Assembly (NCBI RefSeq): GCF_009707865.1
Contig: NZ_WMBA01000011.1
Span: 62,001-126,000, forward strand
Direction of reading: 5' to 3'
Length of the DNA stretch: 64,000 nucleotides
Source: Amycolatopsis pithecellobii
Lineage (GTDB): Bacteria; Actinomycetota; Actinomycetes; Mycobacteriales; Pseudonocardiaceae
The translations under genes were made by a program, and so were the position numbers. The notes beneath the pieces were generated by a model. The model did no database searches and was not told the DNA's origin. It saw only the letters and a program-made list of their open reading frames with translations. Positions 52,833 to 61,791 of the stretch are shown here, in pieces. Position 1 is the first letter of the stretch; every line of letters starts with the position of its first letter.

Positions 52833-53783
52833 ATGTCAAGCGGCCTGGGTATCGCGACGATCGAGCTCGACGGCGCACCGGTTGCCGCCGTCGTGCTGCC
52901 GGGTGGCGTGGTGCCGTTGTCCGAACTCGTCGCGGAGGCACCGCGGGACGTCACCGTCCTCATCGAACAGTGGGCGACCTGGCGCGCGCCGGTGACCGAA
53001 GCCGCGACGGTGCACAAGGCGACGATCGACCTGGCGGAGGTCCGGTGGCTGCCGCCGCTGCAACCGCGGAAGATCCTGTGCGTCGGCTCGAACTACTACG
53101 ACCATGTCGCGGAGATGGCGGGCCCGGCCGGGCTGGAGAACCGCCCGGCGCCGTTCCCGTTCAGCTTCCTCAAGCCGGGCACCGCACTCGTCGGCAGCGG
53201 CCGGACGGTAACCTATCCCTCCTACGGCAAGCAACTGGACTGGGAAGCCGAGCTCGCGGTGGTCATCGGCGACCCGGCACTGGCGACCGGCCCGGATCCG
53301 CTGGCGGCCGTGTTCGGCTACACCGTCCTCAACGACCTGTCGTTGCGTGACTTCCTTCCCTTCCCGCACACCCTCGGCCTGGATGCCGTGGTGAGCAAGG
53401 GTTTCGACGGCGCCGCGCCGATCGGCCCGTGGATCACGACGGCGGACGCGGTGGGAGATCCGCAGCACCTGCCGATCAAGCTGCACATCAACGGCGAGCT
53501 GCAACAGGACGGCTCCACCGCGGACATGATCTTCGGCGTCGCCGATCTCGTCCGCCACTACGCGCGGGTCATGACGCTGCAGCCCGGTGACGTGATCGCC
53601 ACCGGCACCCCCGCCGGTGTCGGCGCCGGGCAACGGCCGCCACGGTTCCTCAACCCCGGCGACGTGGTCCGGGTGCGCATCGGCGAGCTCGGCAGCTTGG
53701 AGACGACCATCGGCGCGCCCCTCGCTCAGGAACAACTCGACCTGACCCCGCAGCCGATCCGCGCCGACGAGGTGGTGAAGTGA
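52833..53783 (+). CDS. Fumarylacetoacetate hydrolase (FAH) family protein
   Basis: 316 residues. The metal site is visible: Glu138 and Glu140 in LDWEAELAVVIGD and the Asp in VLNDLSLRDF; ILCVGSNYYDHVAEM and DVIATGTPAGVGAGQRPP are family signatures. ATG at 52833 (MSSGLGIATIELDG) preferred to 52782. Family members hydrolyse, decarboxylate or isomerise 1,3-diketo or enol acids such as acylpyruvates and meta-cleavage products. Its stop overlaps the dioxygenase start (GTGA), so the two steps are coupled, but in an order (FAH first) not typical of the known hydroxyquinol route. Confidence 0.87.
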   Translation: MSSGLGIATIELDGAPVAAVVLPGGVVPLSELVAEAPRDVTVLIEQWATWRAPVTEAATVHKATIDLAEVRWLPPLQPRKILCVGSNYYDHVAEMAGPAGLENRPAPFPFSFLKPGTALVGSGRTVTYPSYGKQLDWEAELAVVIGDPALATGPDPLAAVFGYTVLNDLSLRDFLPFPHTLGLDAVVSKGFDGAAPIGPWITTADAVGDPQHLPIKLHINGELQQDGSTADMIFGVADLVRHYARVMTLQPGDVIATGTPAGVGAGQRPPRFLNPGDVVRVRIGELGSLETTIGAPLAQEQLDLTPQPIRADEVVK

Positions 53784-54688
53784 CCGTGAATCCCCGTGCC
53801 ACCAAGGAAATCACGCAAGCGGTGCACGAGAGCTTCGAGCACACGCCCTCGCCGCGCCTGCGCCGGATCATGCAGAGCCTGGTCACCCACCTGCACGCGT
53901 TCGTCACCGACGTCGAGCTGACCGAGGACGAGTGGGCGAAGGCCATCGAAATCCTGACCGCGACCGGGCACATCACCGACGACAAACGCCAGGAGTTCAT
54001 TCTCTGGTCGGACACTCTCGGTGTCTCGATGCTGGTCGACGCGCTCGCGCATCCCGCGCCCGACGGCGCGACGGAATCGACCATCCTCGGCCCGTTCTAC
54101 GTGCCCGGTTCCCCGTTGCGCCCGCTCGGGTCCAGCATGGCCGAGCAGGAAGCCGGCACGCCCGCCCACATCTTCGGGCAGGTGCGCGGCCTGGACGGGA
54201 AACCGATCGCCGGCGCCGAACTCGACGTGTGGCAGAACGGCGACAACCGCCTGTACGCGGTCCAGGACCCGGATGCGCCCGAATTCCACCTGCGGGGCCG
54301 TTTCCGGACCGACGACGACGGCCGGTTCTCCTTCTGGGCCGTGCGGCCGGTGCCGTATGCGATCCCCGACGACGGTCCGGTCGGGAAGATGCTGAACGCC
54401 ACTGCGCGTCATCCGTGGCGGGCCGCGCATGTCCACCTGGTGGTCAAGGCGCCGGGCTACCGCTCGCTGACCACGCACATCTTCGACGCGGAGAGCGATT
54501 ATCTCGACAGCGACACGGTTTTCGCGGTGAAGGAGTCACTGTGCCTGTCGTTCACCGAGCACGGCGCCGACGATCCGGGCCGCCCGGAGCACGTGACCGG
54601 GCCGTGGGTGTCACTCGACCTGCCGCTGGTGCTCGCCCCCTCGGACGGTGAAGACGGCGTCGTCACCGACCGCGGCCGCACCCACTGA
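53780..54688 (+). CDS. Hydroxyquinol 1,2-dioxygenase-type intradiol ring-cleavage enzyme
   Basis: 302 residues. N-terminal catechol-dioxygenase helical domain (HESFEHTPSPRLRRIMQSLV) then the intradiol beta-sandwich. Non-heme iron ligands are Tyr159 (NRLYAVQDPD), Tyr193 (RPVPYAIPDDG) and His217/His219 (HPWRAAHVHLVV), spaced like those of hydroxyquinol dioxygenase. TESTILGPFYVPGSPL is the family signature. It cleaves a 1,2,4-trihydroxybenzene ring to a maleylacetate-type product. GTG start overlaps the FAH stop. No maleylacetate reductase is in the window. Confidence 0.88.
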   Translation: MTVNPRATKEITQAVHESFEHTPSPRLRRIMQSLVTHLHAFVTDVELTEDEWAKAIEILTATGHITDDKRQEFILWSDTLGVSMLVDALAHPAPDGATESTILGPFYVPGSPLRPLGSSMAEQEAGTPAHIFGQVRGLDGKPIAGAELDVWQNGDNRLYAVQDPDAPEFHLRGRFRTDDDGRFSFWAVRPVPYAIPDDGPVGKMLNATARHPWRAAHVHLVVKAPGYRSLTTHIFDAESDYLDSDTVFAVKESLCLSFTEHGADDPGRPEHVTGPWVSLDLPLVLAPSDGEDGVVTDRGRTH

Positions 54689-54705
54689 AAATACTGAAAA
54701 AGCGT

Positions 54706-54745
54706 CCGGCTCTGGTGCTCGGTTCCCACCGATCACCGGAGCCGG
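54706..54745. terminator. Bidirectional hairpin terminator
   Basis: CCGGCTCTGGTG, 16-base loop, CACCGGAGCCGG: a 12-bp stem with one T-G wobble, between the dioxygenase stop (54688) and the VOC stop (54764), with A-rich and T-rich flanks on the two sides. Confidence 0.7.
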
Positions 54746-54763
54746 TTTCCATTTGCCCGCGAC

Positions 54764-55282
54764 CTACCTGCGGATGGGATGCGTGCCGTCCCAGCCGATG
54801 CTGGCTTCGCGGATCTGCGCCCAGAACCCGAGCAGCCCGGCGCTTGCGGCATGCACCTCGATGCTGTGCCCCACCACGGAAATCCCGTCGTGCATGGTGA
54901 ATTCGATGTCGTCGACGCGCGCGTGGAGGAACTCCGGCATACCCATTTCGGTCAGCCGCGCCCGCACTCCGGCGGGGTCCGGGACGGCGTAGGCCACGTG
55001 GTTGAGGTTCGGTGTCCTCGGCGGCACCAGTCCTTCGGTAACGCGCTCCGGTGTGGTGCGCTTGATCTCCTGGAACTCCACCCCGACCTCGCCCCACTGA
55101 CCGAACGCGGCGCTGTGCCAGAACTCGGCGGGCTGCCCGTTCGACGTGCTCTCGAGCTTGACGTCGTCGAGCACGAAGAACGGTCCGGCGCCCAGCCTGC
55201 GGACCGCGTCGAGAATCGCCGTGTCGAGATCCGCGACGGCGTAACCGAGGTGATGAATGGGGAGGTCCAGCGGGGAGTTCAT
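54764..55282 (-). CDS. VOC-superfamily (glyoxalase/extradiol-like) protein
   Basis: 172 residues. IHHLGYAVADLDTAILDAVR and NLNHVAYAVPDPAGVRARLT are the beginnings of the two beta-alpha-beta-beta-beta modules of the VOC fold, with metal-type His in both. ATG at 55282 overlaps the preceding stop (ATGA); the frame to 55693 lies inside the dehydrogenase gene. Could be an isomerase, epimerase or lyase acting on a ring-cleavage product. Coupling to a 3-hydroxyisobutyrate-dehydrogenase-like gene suggests a shared intermediate. Confidence 0.8.
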   Translation of the reverse strand: MNSPLDLPIHHLGYAVADLDTAILDAVRRLGAGPFFVLDDVKLESTSNGQPAEFWHSAAFGQWGEVGVEFQEIKRTTPERVTEGLVPPRTPNLNHVAYAVPDPAGVRARLTEMGMPEFLHARVDDIEFTMHDGISVVGHSIEVHAASAGLLGFWAQIREASIGWDGTHPIRR

Positions 55283-56157
55283 GAATGAGGTCCAATCTTG
55301 CCGGTGAGCTGATCGCGCACGCTGGAGACGTCGAGGTGCCCACGGCCGTGGGCCATGGCGTCGTCGTAGAGCGCCTTGGCCACGTCGAACATCGGCGTGC
55401 GGGAGCCGACTTCCTGTTTGTAGGCGTCGATCTGCACGAGGATCTCGTGCAGGGTCTCGATCGGCCCGGGCGCCGGCAACCACTCGCGGGATCGGATCCG
55501 CGGGCCGAACCGCTTCCACACCATCGAGCCCGCGATCGACTCGTCCAGCGTGCGCTGCACCAGTTCCAGATCCAGGCCGGCCTTGTCCGCCAACGACATC
55601 GCTTCGGCGGCGGCGACGGTATGCACCGCCAGCAGGAGGTTGGCGATGTACTTGAAGTGTGCGCCGGAGCCGAACTCCCCCGCGCGTACCCACGGGCCGG
55701 AGATCGCGGCGAGCACATCGGCGACCGCGTCGATGCTCTCGCCCTTGCCGGAGGCGAACGTCGTGGCCAGCCGCGGCGGCACCATGCTGGGGCTGCCGCT
55801 GATCGGCGCGTCGAGAAGGTCACCGCTGGCCTGCTGGACGAGATCACGCACCTTCGCCTTCTCGGCGACGTCGATGGTGCTCATCTCGATGTGAACAGTG
55901 CCGGGGCGTAAGGACTTGAGGGTGCCCTCGGGGCCGGACACGACCGCTCGGACGGCGTCGATATCGGGCAGGATCGACAGCAGCACATCGGCACGCGCGG
56001 CCAGGTCGGCGGGCGAGTCCGCCTGCGTACCCCCCGCGGAGATCAGGTCGGGCGACGGCCGGCGCTGATAGCCGATCACCTCGAACCCCTTGTCCAGCAG
56101 ATTCCGTGCGATCGGCAGACCCATCCGGCCAAGGCCGAGCACGCCGACTCGGGTCAT
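55279..56157 (-). CDS. NAD(P)-dependent beta-hydroxyacid dehydrogenase (3-hydroxyisobutyrate-dehydrogenase family)
   Basis: 292 residues. N-terminal Rossmann motif GLGRMG at 8-13, LLDAPISGSPSMVPPRL substrate-binding block, and the catalytic Lys in GAHFKYIANLLLAVHTVAA. ATG at 56157 sits five bases after GGAGG; the GTG at 56163 is inside that site. It would interconvert a 3-hydroxy acid and its semialdehyde or ketone. The promoter carries the AACTGTATGCAGTT operator. Confidence 0.87.
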   Translation of the reverse strand: MTRVGVLGLGRMGLPIARNLLDKGFEVIGYQRRPSPDLISAGGTQADSPADLAARADVLLSILPDIDAVRAVVSGPEGTLKSLRPGTVHIEMSTIDVAEKAKVRDLVQQASGDLLDAPISGSPSMVPPRLATTFASGKGESIDAVADVLAAISGPWVRAGEFGSGAHFKYIANLLLAVHTVAAAEAMSLADKAGLDLELVQRTLDESIAGSMVWKRFGPRIRSREWLPAPGPIETLHEILVQIDAYKQEVGSRTPMFDVAKALYDDAMAHGRGHLDVSSVRDQLTGKIGPHS

Positions 56158-56205
56158 CGTCACCTCCGAGGTAAGAGCGCGCGCATCGTCGCGACGCTCG
56201 CCAGT

Positions 56206-56219
56206 AACTGTATGCAGTT
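56206..56219. promoter_or_regulatory. Palindromic operator, copy 2 (AACTGTATGCAGTT)
   Basis: Dyad AACTG-TATG-CAGTT, 49 bp upstream of the dehydrogenase start codon. Same motif as copies 1 and 3. Confidence 0.7.
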
Positions 56220-56277
56220 TTCCGGGGAGGTCAAGCAGTTGCGGTGAAATGTAGCCGATTTTCGCCCTGGTTCACTT

Positions 56278-56291
56278 TAGTGTATGCAGTT
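56278..56291. promoter_or_regulatory. Palindromic operator, copy 3 (TAGTGTATGCAGTT)
   Basis: One arm slightly diverged; 82 bp upstream of the permease operon and 59 bp from copy 2, so the divergent promoters share two sites. Confidence 0.6.
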
Positions 56292-56372
56292 AATGGTGGT
56301 GGGGCCGCGGAGAGAGGGAGAAAGAGGTGACCGCGTAACCGGCGCCCACTATCTGGGAAGCCCCGCATCAGG

Positions 56373-57374
56373 GTGGTGAATTTCCTTCGGGTTCTTTATG
56401 GTCGCGTGGTCCAGTCCTTTGAGCCGAGGAAACCGTTGTCCGACATCCTGTCGCCGGGCGCGCCGGTCCCCACCGCCCCGGTAGCTTCGCGCGGTTTGTG
56501 GCGCGCGTTGCGGCGCGACCGGTGGGCGCAGGCCAGTGCCGTCGTGATCATGCTGGTGATCGTGACGGCGCTCGCCGCGCCACTACTGGCGCTCGCCGAG
56601 GGGCACGACCCGTACACCTACCACACCGAGCTGCTCGACCCGGCCGACGGCACGGGTGCCGGCGAGCTCGGCGGGATCAGCGGCAGTCACTGGTTCGGCG
56701 TCGAGCCGCTGACCGGGCGCGACCTGTTCGCCGTCGTCGCCTACGGCGCGCGCACCTCGTTCCTCATCGGACTCGCGGCGACGGTGCTGTCGATCGTCAT
56801 CGGGGTGCTGCTCGGCGCTAGCGCGGGCTACACCGGCGGCTGGTGGGACACCGCGGTCAGCCGCGTCACCGATGTGCTGCTCGGGTTCCCGCAGCTCATC
56901 TTCATGATCGCGGTCGGCGCGGTCGCCCCGGCCGCCATCCCGCGGCCCCTGCTGCTGATCGCGGTGATCAGCCTGTTCGGCTGGCCCCGGATCGCGCGCG
57001 TGGTCCGTGCCCAGACGCTCAGCCTGCGCGGCCGCGATTTCGTGCGTGCCGCGCAAGCCCTGGGCGCCGGCGGGGTGCACGTGTTCCGGCGTGAACTGCT
57101 GCCGAACCTGTGGGCGCCGATCATCGTGCTGACCACCGTCACCATCCCGGCCAACATCGGGCTGGAGGCGGCGCTTTCGTTCCTGGGCGTGGGAATTCCG
57201 CCGCCCACCCCGAGCTGGGGCCGGTCCATCAGCGACGCGATCAATTGGGTGCAGACCGATCCGATGTTCCTCATCTTCCCCGGCGCGGCGCTGTTCTTCG
57301 CCACGCTCGCGTTCAACCTGCTCGGTGACGGGCTGCGTGACGCGCTCGACCCGAAGACGGCGGTCCGCCGGTGA
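56373..57374 (+). CDS. ABC importer permease (DppC/OppC type)
   Basis: 333 residues from the GTG at 56373. GSHWFGVEPLTGRDLFAVVA, YGARTSFLIGLAATVLSIVI and EAA-loop text RAAQALGAGGVHVFRRELLP, LSFLGVGIPPPTPSWGRS are DppC features. No clear ribosome site precedes 56373 and the first 40 residues are not family-like, so the real start may be at a later GTG or TTG. First gene of the second ABC transporter; its stop overlaps the next gene (GTGA). Confidence 0.83.
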   Translation: MVNFLRVLYGRVVQSFEPRKPLSDILSPGAPVPTAPVASRGLWRALRRDRWAQASAVVIMLVIVTALAAPLLALAEGHDPYTYHTELLDPADGTGAGELGGISGSHWFGVEPLTGRDLFAVVAYGARTSFLIGLAATVLSIVIGVLLGASAGYTGGWWDTAVSRVTDVLLGFPQLIFMIAVGAVAPAAIPRPLLLIAVISLFGWPRIARVVRAQTLSLRGRDFVRAAQALGAGGVHVFRRELLPNLWAPIIVLTTVTIPANIGLEAALSFLGVGIPPPTPSWGRSISDAINWVQTDPMFLIFPGAALFFATLAFNLLGDGLRDALDPKTAVRR

Positions 57375-58369
57375 ACCGCATGCTGCGCTTCGCCGGCGTC
57401 CGGCTGGCGGGGATGATCGTCGTGCTGCTCGTGGTCAGCTTCGCCACCTTCGCCGTGTTCTACCTGCTGCCCACCGATCCCGCACTGATGTCGTGCGGAA
57501 AACCGTGCACCCCGGAGAATCTCGCCACCGCGCGCCAGTTCATGGGGTTCGACAAGCCGTGGGCGCAGCAGTACCTGGACTTCCTCGGCGGGATCTTCGG
57601 CGGCCGCACGTTCGGCACCGGCGCGACCGCGATCGTCTGTGCCGCACCGTGTTTCGGGTACTCGTTCCAGCAGAACGAACCGGTGCTGACCCTGATCGGC
57701 GACCGGCTACCGGTCACCGTGTCACTCGCGGTCGGCGCGTCGGTGCTGTGGCTGGTCGCCGGCGTCGCCACCGGGGTGCTCTCGGCGTTGCGGCGCGGCC
57801 GGTTCACCGATCGCGCGGCGATGACGGTGACGCTCGCCGGGGTGTCGGCGCCCGCGTATCTGGTGGGGCTGCTGGGAATCCTGCTGTTCGGCTTCACCCT
57901 CGACATGGTCCCGGTCAGCGGTTACGTGGCACTCGCGCGAAGTCCCGTCGACTGGGCGTGGCATCTGGTCCTGCCCTGGCTCGTGCTGGCGTTCCTCAAC
58001 GCCGCGGTGTACGCGCGCCTTTCCCGCGGGCAGATGCTCGAAATCCTGGGTGAGGATTTCATCCGCACCGCGCGGGCGGCCGGACTGGCAGAGCGCACGG
58101 TGATCGGCAAGTACGCGCTGCGCAACGTGCTGCTGCCGGTCGTCACGGTGTTCGCCATCGACCTCGGCACGTTGCTCGGCGGCGCGGTGATCACCGAGCG
58201 GGTGTTCGCCCTACCCGGTCTCGGCGGACTGCTGGTGGACGCCGTGCACCAAGTCGACCTGCCGCTGCTGATGGGCGTCAGCCTGTTCGCCGCCTTCTTC
58301 GTCGTCCTCGCGAACTTCGTCGTCGACGTGCTCTACGGGGCGCTCGACCCGCGCGTCCGGGTCGGTTAG
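57371..58369 (+). CDS. ABC importer permease (DppB/OppB type)
   Basis: 332 residues. ATFAVFYLLPTDPALMSCGK, FDKPWAQQYLDFLGGIFGG and the EAA loop GEDFIRTARAAGLAERTVIG identify a DppB-type pore subunit. A 30-residue insert with Cys residues between spans 1 and 2 (AIVCAAPCFGYSF) is unusual for the family and may be a disulphide loop on the outer face. GTG at 57371 overlaps the previous stop. Operon with binding protein and fused ATPase. Confidence 0.86.
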   Translation: MNRMLRFAGVRLAGMIVVLLVVSFATFAVFYLLPTDPALMSCGKPCTPENLATARQFMGFDKPWAQQYLDFLGGIFGGRTFGTGATAIVCAAPCFGYSFQQNEPVLTLIGDRLPVTVSLAVGASVLWLVAGVATGVLSALRRGRFTDRAAMTVTLAGVSAPAYLVGLLGILLFGFTLDMVPVSGYVALARSPVDWAWHLVLPWLVLAFLNAAVYARLSRGQMLEILGEDFIRTARAAGLAERTVIGKYALRNVLLPVVTVFAIDLGTLLGGAVITERVFALPGLGGLLVDAVHQVDLPLLMGVSLFAAFFVVLANFVVDVLYGALDPRVRVG

Positions 58370-58383
58370 GAAAGGGGAAACCA

Positions 58384-60072
58384 GTGGACCGCAGGGACTT
58401 CCTGAAAGGGCTGGGGCTGACTGTCACCGCGTCGGGGTTGGGTGCGCTGCTCGCCGCGTGCAATGCCAACGAGCAGCAGAGCGGGCAGGCCATCGCCGTC
58501 TCGTCCGGCGGCACGCTCTACGTGCTTTACGACCTCACCTCGCAACGCCTCGACCCGGCGAAAAGCAGCAGTCTCGCGATCACCATGTCCGGGCTGATCC
58601 ACCGGCGGCTGACCGCATGGCAGACGCCGGCCAACGGGCCCGCCACGGTGGTACCGGACCTCGCCACCGACATCGGCCGCGCGAGCGCCGACGGCCGGAC
58701 GTGGACGTACACGCTCAAGGACGGGCTCAAGCTGTCCGACGGCACGCCGATCACCAGCGCGGAGATCAAGTACGGCATCGAGCGTTCGTTCGACGCGGCG
58801 TTCTCCGGTGGCCTGGGTTACCACAAAACCTTGCTGGACGGCGGTTCGACGTACCGCGGCCCGTTCTCCGGCGGTGAGCTGGCCTCGATCGAGACGCCCG
58901 ATCCGAAGACGATCGTGTTCCACCTCGCCCGGTCCTATGGGGACTGGCCGTGGATCGTGAGCATGCCCGCGTTCGCCCCGGTGCCGAAGGGCAAAGGCAC
59001 CGACGCGAACTACGACAGCGGCCCGGTCACCTCGGGTCCGTACCAGGTGGCCTCCTACACCAAGGGCGTCGAGATCCGGCTGACCCGCAACCCGAACTGG
59101 GACCCCCACACCGATCTGGCGCGCACCGGGTTGCCCGACACCATCGTCGTCCAGCTGGGCCAGGACACCGGCGTCACCGCGCAACGGCTGCTCGCCAGTG
59201 CCGGCAACGACGCGTACGCCTTCGGCGCCGCGTTCGTCAATCCCGCGCAGCTGGCCCAGATCCGCACCAACCCGGCGGCGAAGAACCAGCTCGTCACATC
59301 GAAATCCGGGGCACTGGCCTATCTCGCGCTCAACACGCGCCGCGGCCCGCTCGCGAATGTCAAGGTGCGCCAGGCTTTCCAGTACGCGGTGGACAAGACG
59401 GCCTACCAGATCGCGACCGCGGGCAACGCCGAGCTGGCCGGCCCGGTCGCGACGACGCTGATCACCGAGGGCATCACCGGGCGCGAGGTGTTCGACCTGT
59501 ATCCCGCCCCGCCGGGCGGTGACGTGGCCAAGGCCAGGCAGCTGCTCGCGGAAGCCGGTTACCCCAACGGGATCGAGAACCTGGACTTCCCGGTATCCAC
59601 GGCCAACAACAAGGCCGACCTCGCGCAGGCGATCCAGGCGGCGTTGCAGCGCGCGGGTATCCAGGCGAAGCTGCGCCCGCTGGACGACGACGCGTGGACG
59701 GCCATCGCCACCGGCAACGACGACAACGCCTACGATCTCACGCTCAGCACGTGGCAGCCCGATTTCCCCAGTGCCAACGCCAATATCCAGCCGCTGTTCG
59801 GCACGTCGGAGATCGGCAACGGTGGCTACAACCTTTCGCGCTATTCGGTGTCCGAAGTGGACACTCTCATCGCGCAGGCGCAGGGCACCGTGGACCCGGC
59901 CGCCGCGGGCAAGCTGTGGGCGGCCGCGGACCGGCGGATTCTGCAGGACTCGCCGATCGTGCCGTTGATCTACACTCGCAACTCGTTCCTGCACGGCGCC
60001 AAGGTGGGCGACTTCGCGATCGGCGAATTCCCCGCCTACCCGAACTTCCTGCAGGTAGGGTTGGCGAAGTAG
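58384..60072 (+). CDS. ABC importer solute-binding protein, twin-arginine lipoprotein (family 5)
   Basis: 562 residues. The signal reads RRDFLKGLGLTVTASGLGAL with lipobox LAAC and Cys26; the RRDFLK pair points to Tat export of a folded protein. Mature part: LKDGLKLSDGTPITSAEIKY, ATDIGRASADGRTWTYT, KNQLVTSKSGALAYLALNTR and KVRQAFQYAVDKTAYQIATA, family-5 order. GTG at 58384 after AAAGGGGAAACCA. Longer than the other transporter's binding protein and not closely similar, so the two systems likely import different compounds. Confidence 0.88.
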   Translation: MDRRDFLKGLGLTVTASGLGALLAACNANEQQSGQAIAVSSGGTLYVLYDLTSQRLDPAKSSSLAITMSGLIHRRLTAWQTPANGPATVVPDLATDIGRASADGRTWTYTLKDGLKLSDGTPITSAEIKYGIERSFDAAFSGGLGYHKTLLDGGSTYRGPFSGGELASIETPDPKTIVFHLARSYGDWPWIVSMPAFAPVPKGKGTDANYDSGPVTSGPYQVASYTKGVEIRLTRNPNWDPHTDLARTGLPDTIVVQLGQDTGVTAQRLLASAGNDAYAFGAAFVNPAQLAQIRTNPAAKNQLVTSKSGALAYLALNTRRGPLANVKVRQAFQYAVDKTAYQIATAGNAELAGPVATTLITEGITGREVFDLYPAPPGGDVAKARQLLAEAGYPNGIENLDFPVSTANNKADLAQAIQAALQRAGIQAKLRPLDDDAWTAIATGNDDNAYDLTLSTWQPDFPSANANIQPLFGTSEIGNGGYNLSRYSVSEVDTLIAQAQGTVDPAAAGKLWAAADRRILQDSPIVPLIYTRNSFLHGAKVGDFAIGEFPAYPNFLQVGLAK

Positions 60073-60076
60073 CGCC

Positions 60077-61699
60077 GTGACCCCGCTGCTCGCCTTGCGC
60101 GAGGTCTCGATCCGCTTCGGTGACGCCGGGGCCGTCCATGACCTCGGTTTCGAGGTGCTCCCCGGCGAGGTGTTGGCCCTCGTCGGGGAATCCGGCTCCG
60201 GCAAGTCCGTCACCGCACTGTCGCTGCTCGGTCTGCTGCCGGACACCGCGACGGTGCGCGGGTCGGCGGTGCTGTCGGGTCGCGATCTGTACACAGTGGA
60301 CAGCCGCGAGTTGCGCACGGTCCGCGGCGGCGAGATCGGCATGGTGTTCCAGGAGCCGATGAGCGCGCTCAACCCGGTGTTCCGCATCGGCACCCAGCTC
60401 ACCGACGCCGTGCGGGCACACCGGAAAGTCTCGCGCGCCGAAGCGAAACGACGCGTGCGGGAACTGCTGGAGCTCGTCGAGCTGGACGCGGCACGCGTGC
60501 CGCGGTCATATCCGCACGAGCTGTCCGGTGGTCAGCTGCAGCGCGTGGTGATCGCGATGGCACTGGTGCACGAGCCGGCGCTGCTCATCGCGGACGAGCC
60601 GACCACCGCGCTCGATGTCACCGTGCAGGCCGGAATCCTGCGGCTGCTGCGCTCACTGCGTGACCGGCTGGGCACCGCGATCCTGCTCGTCACGCACGAC
60701 ATGGGCGTGGTGGCCGATATCGCCGACCGCGTGGTGGTCCTGCGCGACGGGCGGGTGGTCGAGCAGAACACCGTGTCCGGTCTTTTCCAGGCGCCCCAAG
60801 CGGAGTACACCCGGGAGCTGCTGGATTCGGTGCCGTCACTGGGTTCCGGGCCGCCCGTGCGGCGCGAGCCGGTGGCGGCCCCGCTGGTGCGGGTGACAGA
60901 CCTGGAAGTGACCTACCGTGCGGGCCGCGGTGCCACACCGGTGCGCCCGGTCGACGGGGTGTCCCTGACCATCGGCGCCGACGAGGTACTGGGCCTGGTC
61001 GGCGAATCCGGGTCGGGTAAGAGCACGATCTCGTCCGTCCTCACCGGACTGGTGTCGCCGTCGGCGGGCTCGGTCGAGATCGGGGGCGTCGACCTGCGGC
61101 GCGCGGATTCCCGGCAGCGGCGCGAAATCCGGCGGCAGATCGGGATCGTGTTCCAGAATCCGGCATCCGCGCTCAACCCGCGCGCCACGATCGGCGCGAG
61201 CATCGCGGAACCGCTGGTGGTGCACGGGGAACGCGATGATCACCGGGCGCGGGTCGCCGAGCTGCTCACCGCGGTGCGGCTCGACCCTGGCTGGCGGGGG
61301 CGGTATCCGCACGAACTGTCCGGCGGGCAACGGCAGCGGGTGGGCATCGCACGTGCGCTCGCGCTGCGGCCCCGGTTGCTGATCGCCGACGAGCCGACCA
61401 GCGCGCTCGACGTGTCGGTCCAGGCGTCGGTGCTGCACCTGCTCGCCGGGCTCCAGCGTGAGCTGGCGTTCGCGTGCCTGTTCATCAGCCACGACCTCGC
61501 CGTCGTCGAACAGGTGGCCGACCGGGTCGCCGTGCTGCACCAGGGCCGCGTCATCGAGGCGGGCCCGGTGGCCACGGTGCTCGGTTCACCGCGCGAGGAC
61601 TACACCCGCCGGCTGGTCGCCGCCGCGCCGGTCGCGGACCCCCGCCGGCAGCGCGAACGCCGGGCGGCGTGGCAGACCCTCGCGCGCACCGAGGGCTGA
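60077..61699 (+). CDS. Fused double ATPase of a Dpp/Opp-type ABC importer
   Basis: 540 residues joining DppD- and DppF-like halves. First half: Walker [16 protein letters not shown], signature [15 protein letters not shown], Walker [13 protein letters not shown]. Second half: Walker [12 protein letters not shown], signature [15 protein letters not shown], Walker [14 protein letters not shown] short linker at about residues 255-275 separates them. In the other transporter of this window the same two functions are separate genes. GTG at 60077, four bases after the binding-protein stop. Confidence 0.9.
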   Translation: MTPLLALREVSIRFGDAGAVHDLGFEVLPGEVLALVGESGSGKSVTALSLLGLLPDTATVRGSAVLSGRDLYTVDSRELRTVRGGEIGMVFQEPMSALNPVFRIGTQLTDAVRAHRKVSRAEAKRRVRELLELVELDAARVPRSYPHELSGGQLQRVVIAMALVHEPALLIADEPTTALDVTVQAGILRLLRSLRDRLGTAILLVTHDMGVVADIADRVVVLRDGRVVEQNTVSGLFQAPQAEYTRELLDSVPSLGSGPPVRREPVAAPLVRVTDLEVTYRAGRGATPVRPVDGVSLTIGADEVLGLVGESGSGKSTISSVLTGLVSPSAGSVEIGGVDLRRADSRQRREIRRQIGIVFQNPASALNPRATIGASIAEPLVVHGERDDHRARVAELLTAVRLDPGWRGRYPHELSGGQRQRVGIARALALRPRLLIADEPTSALDVSVQASVLHLLAGLQRELAFACLFISHDLAVVEQVADRVAVLHQGRVIEAGPVATVLGSPREDYTRRLVAAAPVADPRRQRERRAAWQTLARTEG

Positions 61700-61791
61700 G
61701 AACGGCCGATTCACTATGTGAGACGAGTCGTGCTCCCGGGCACCCTGCACCACACTGACCGTCACGTACGTCACATCGAGGAGGGTTTTTC

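Noticed and set aside
58366-60402. 678-codon open frame antisense to the binding protein and fused ATPase
   Set aside because: Arg/Gly/His-rich shadow with no family signature, fully covered by genes with clear motifs.
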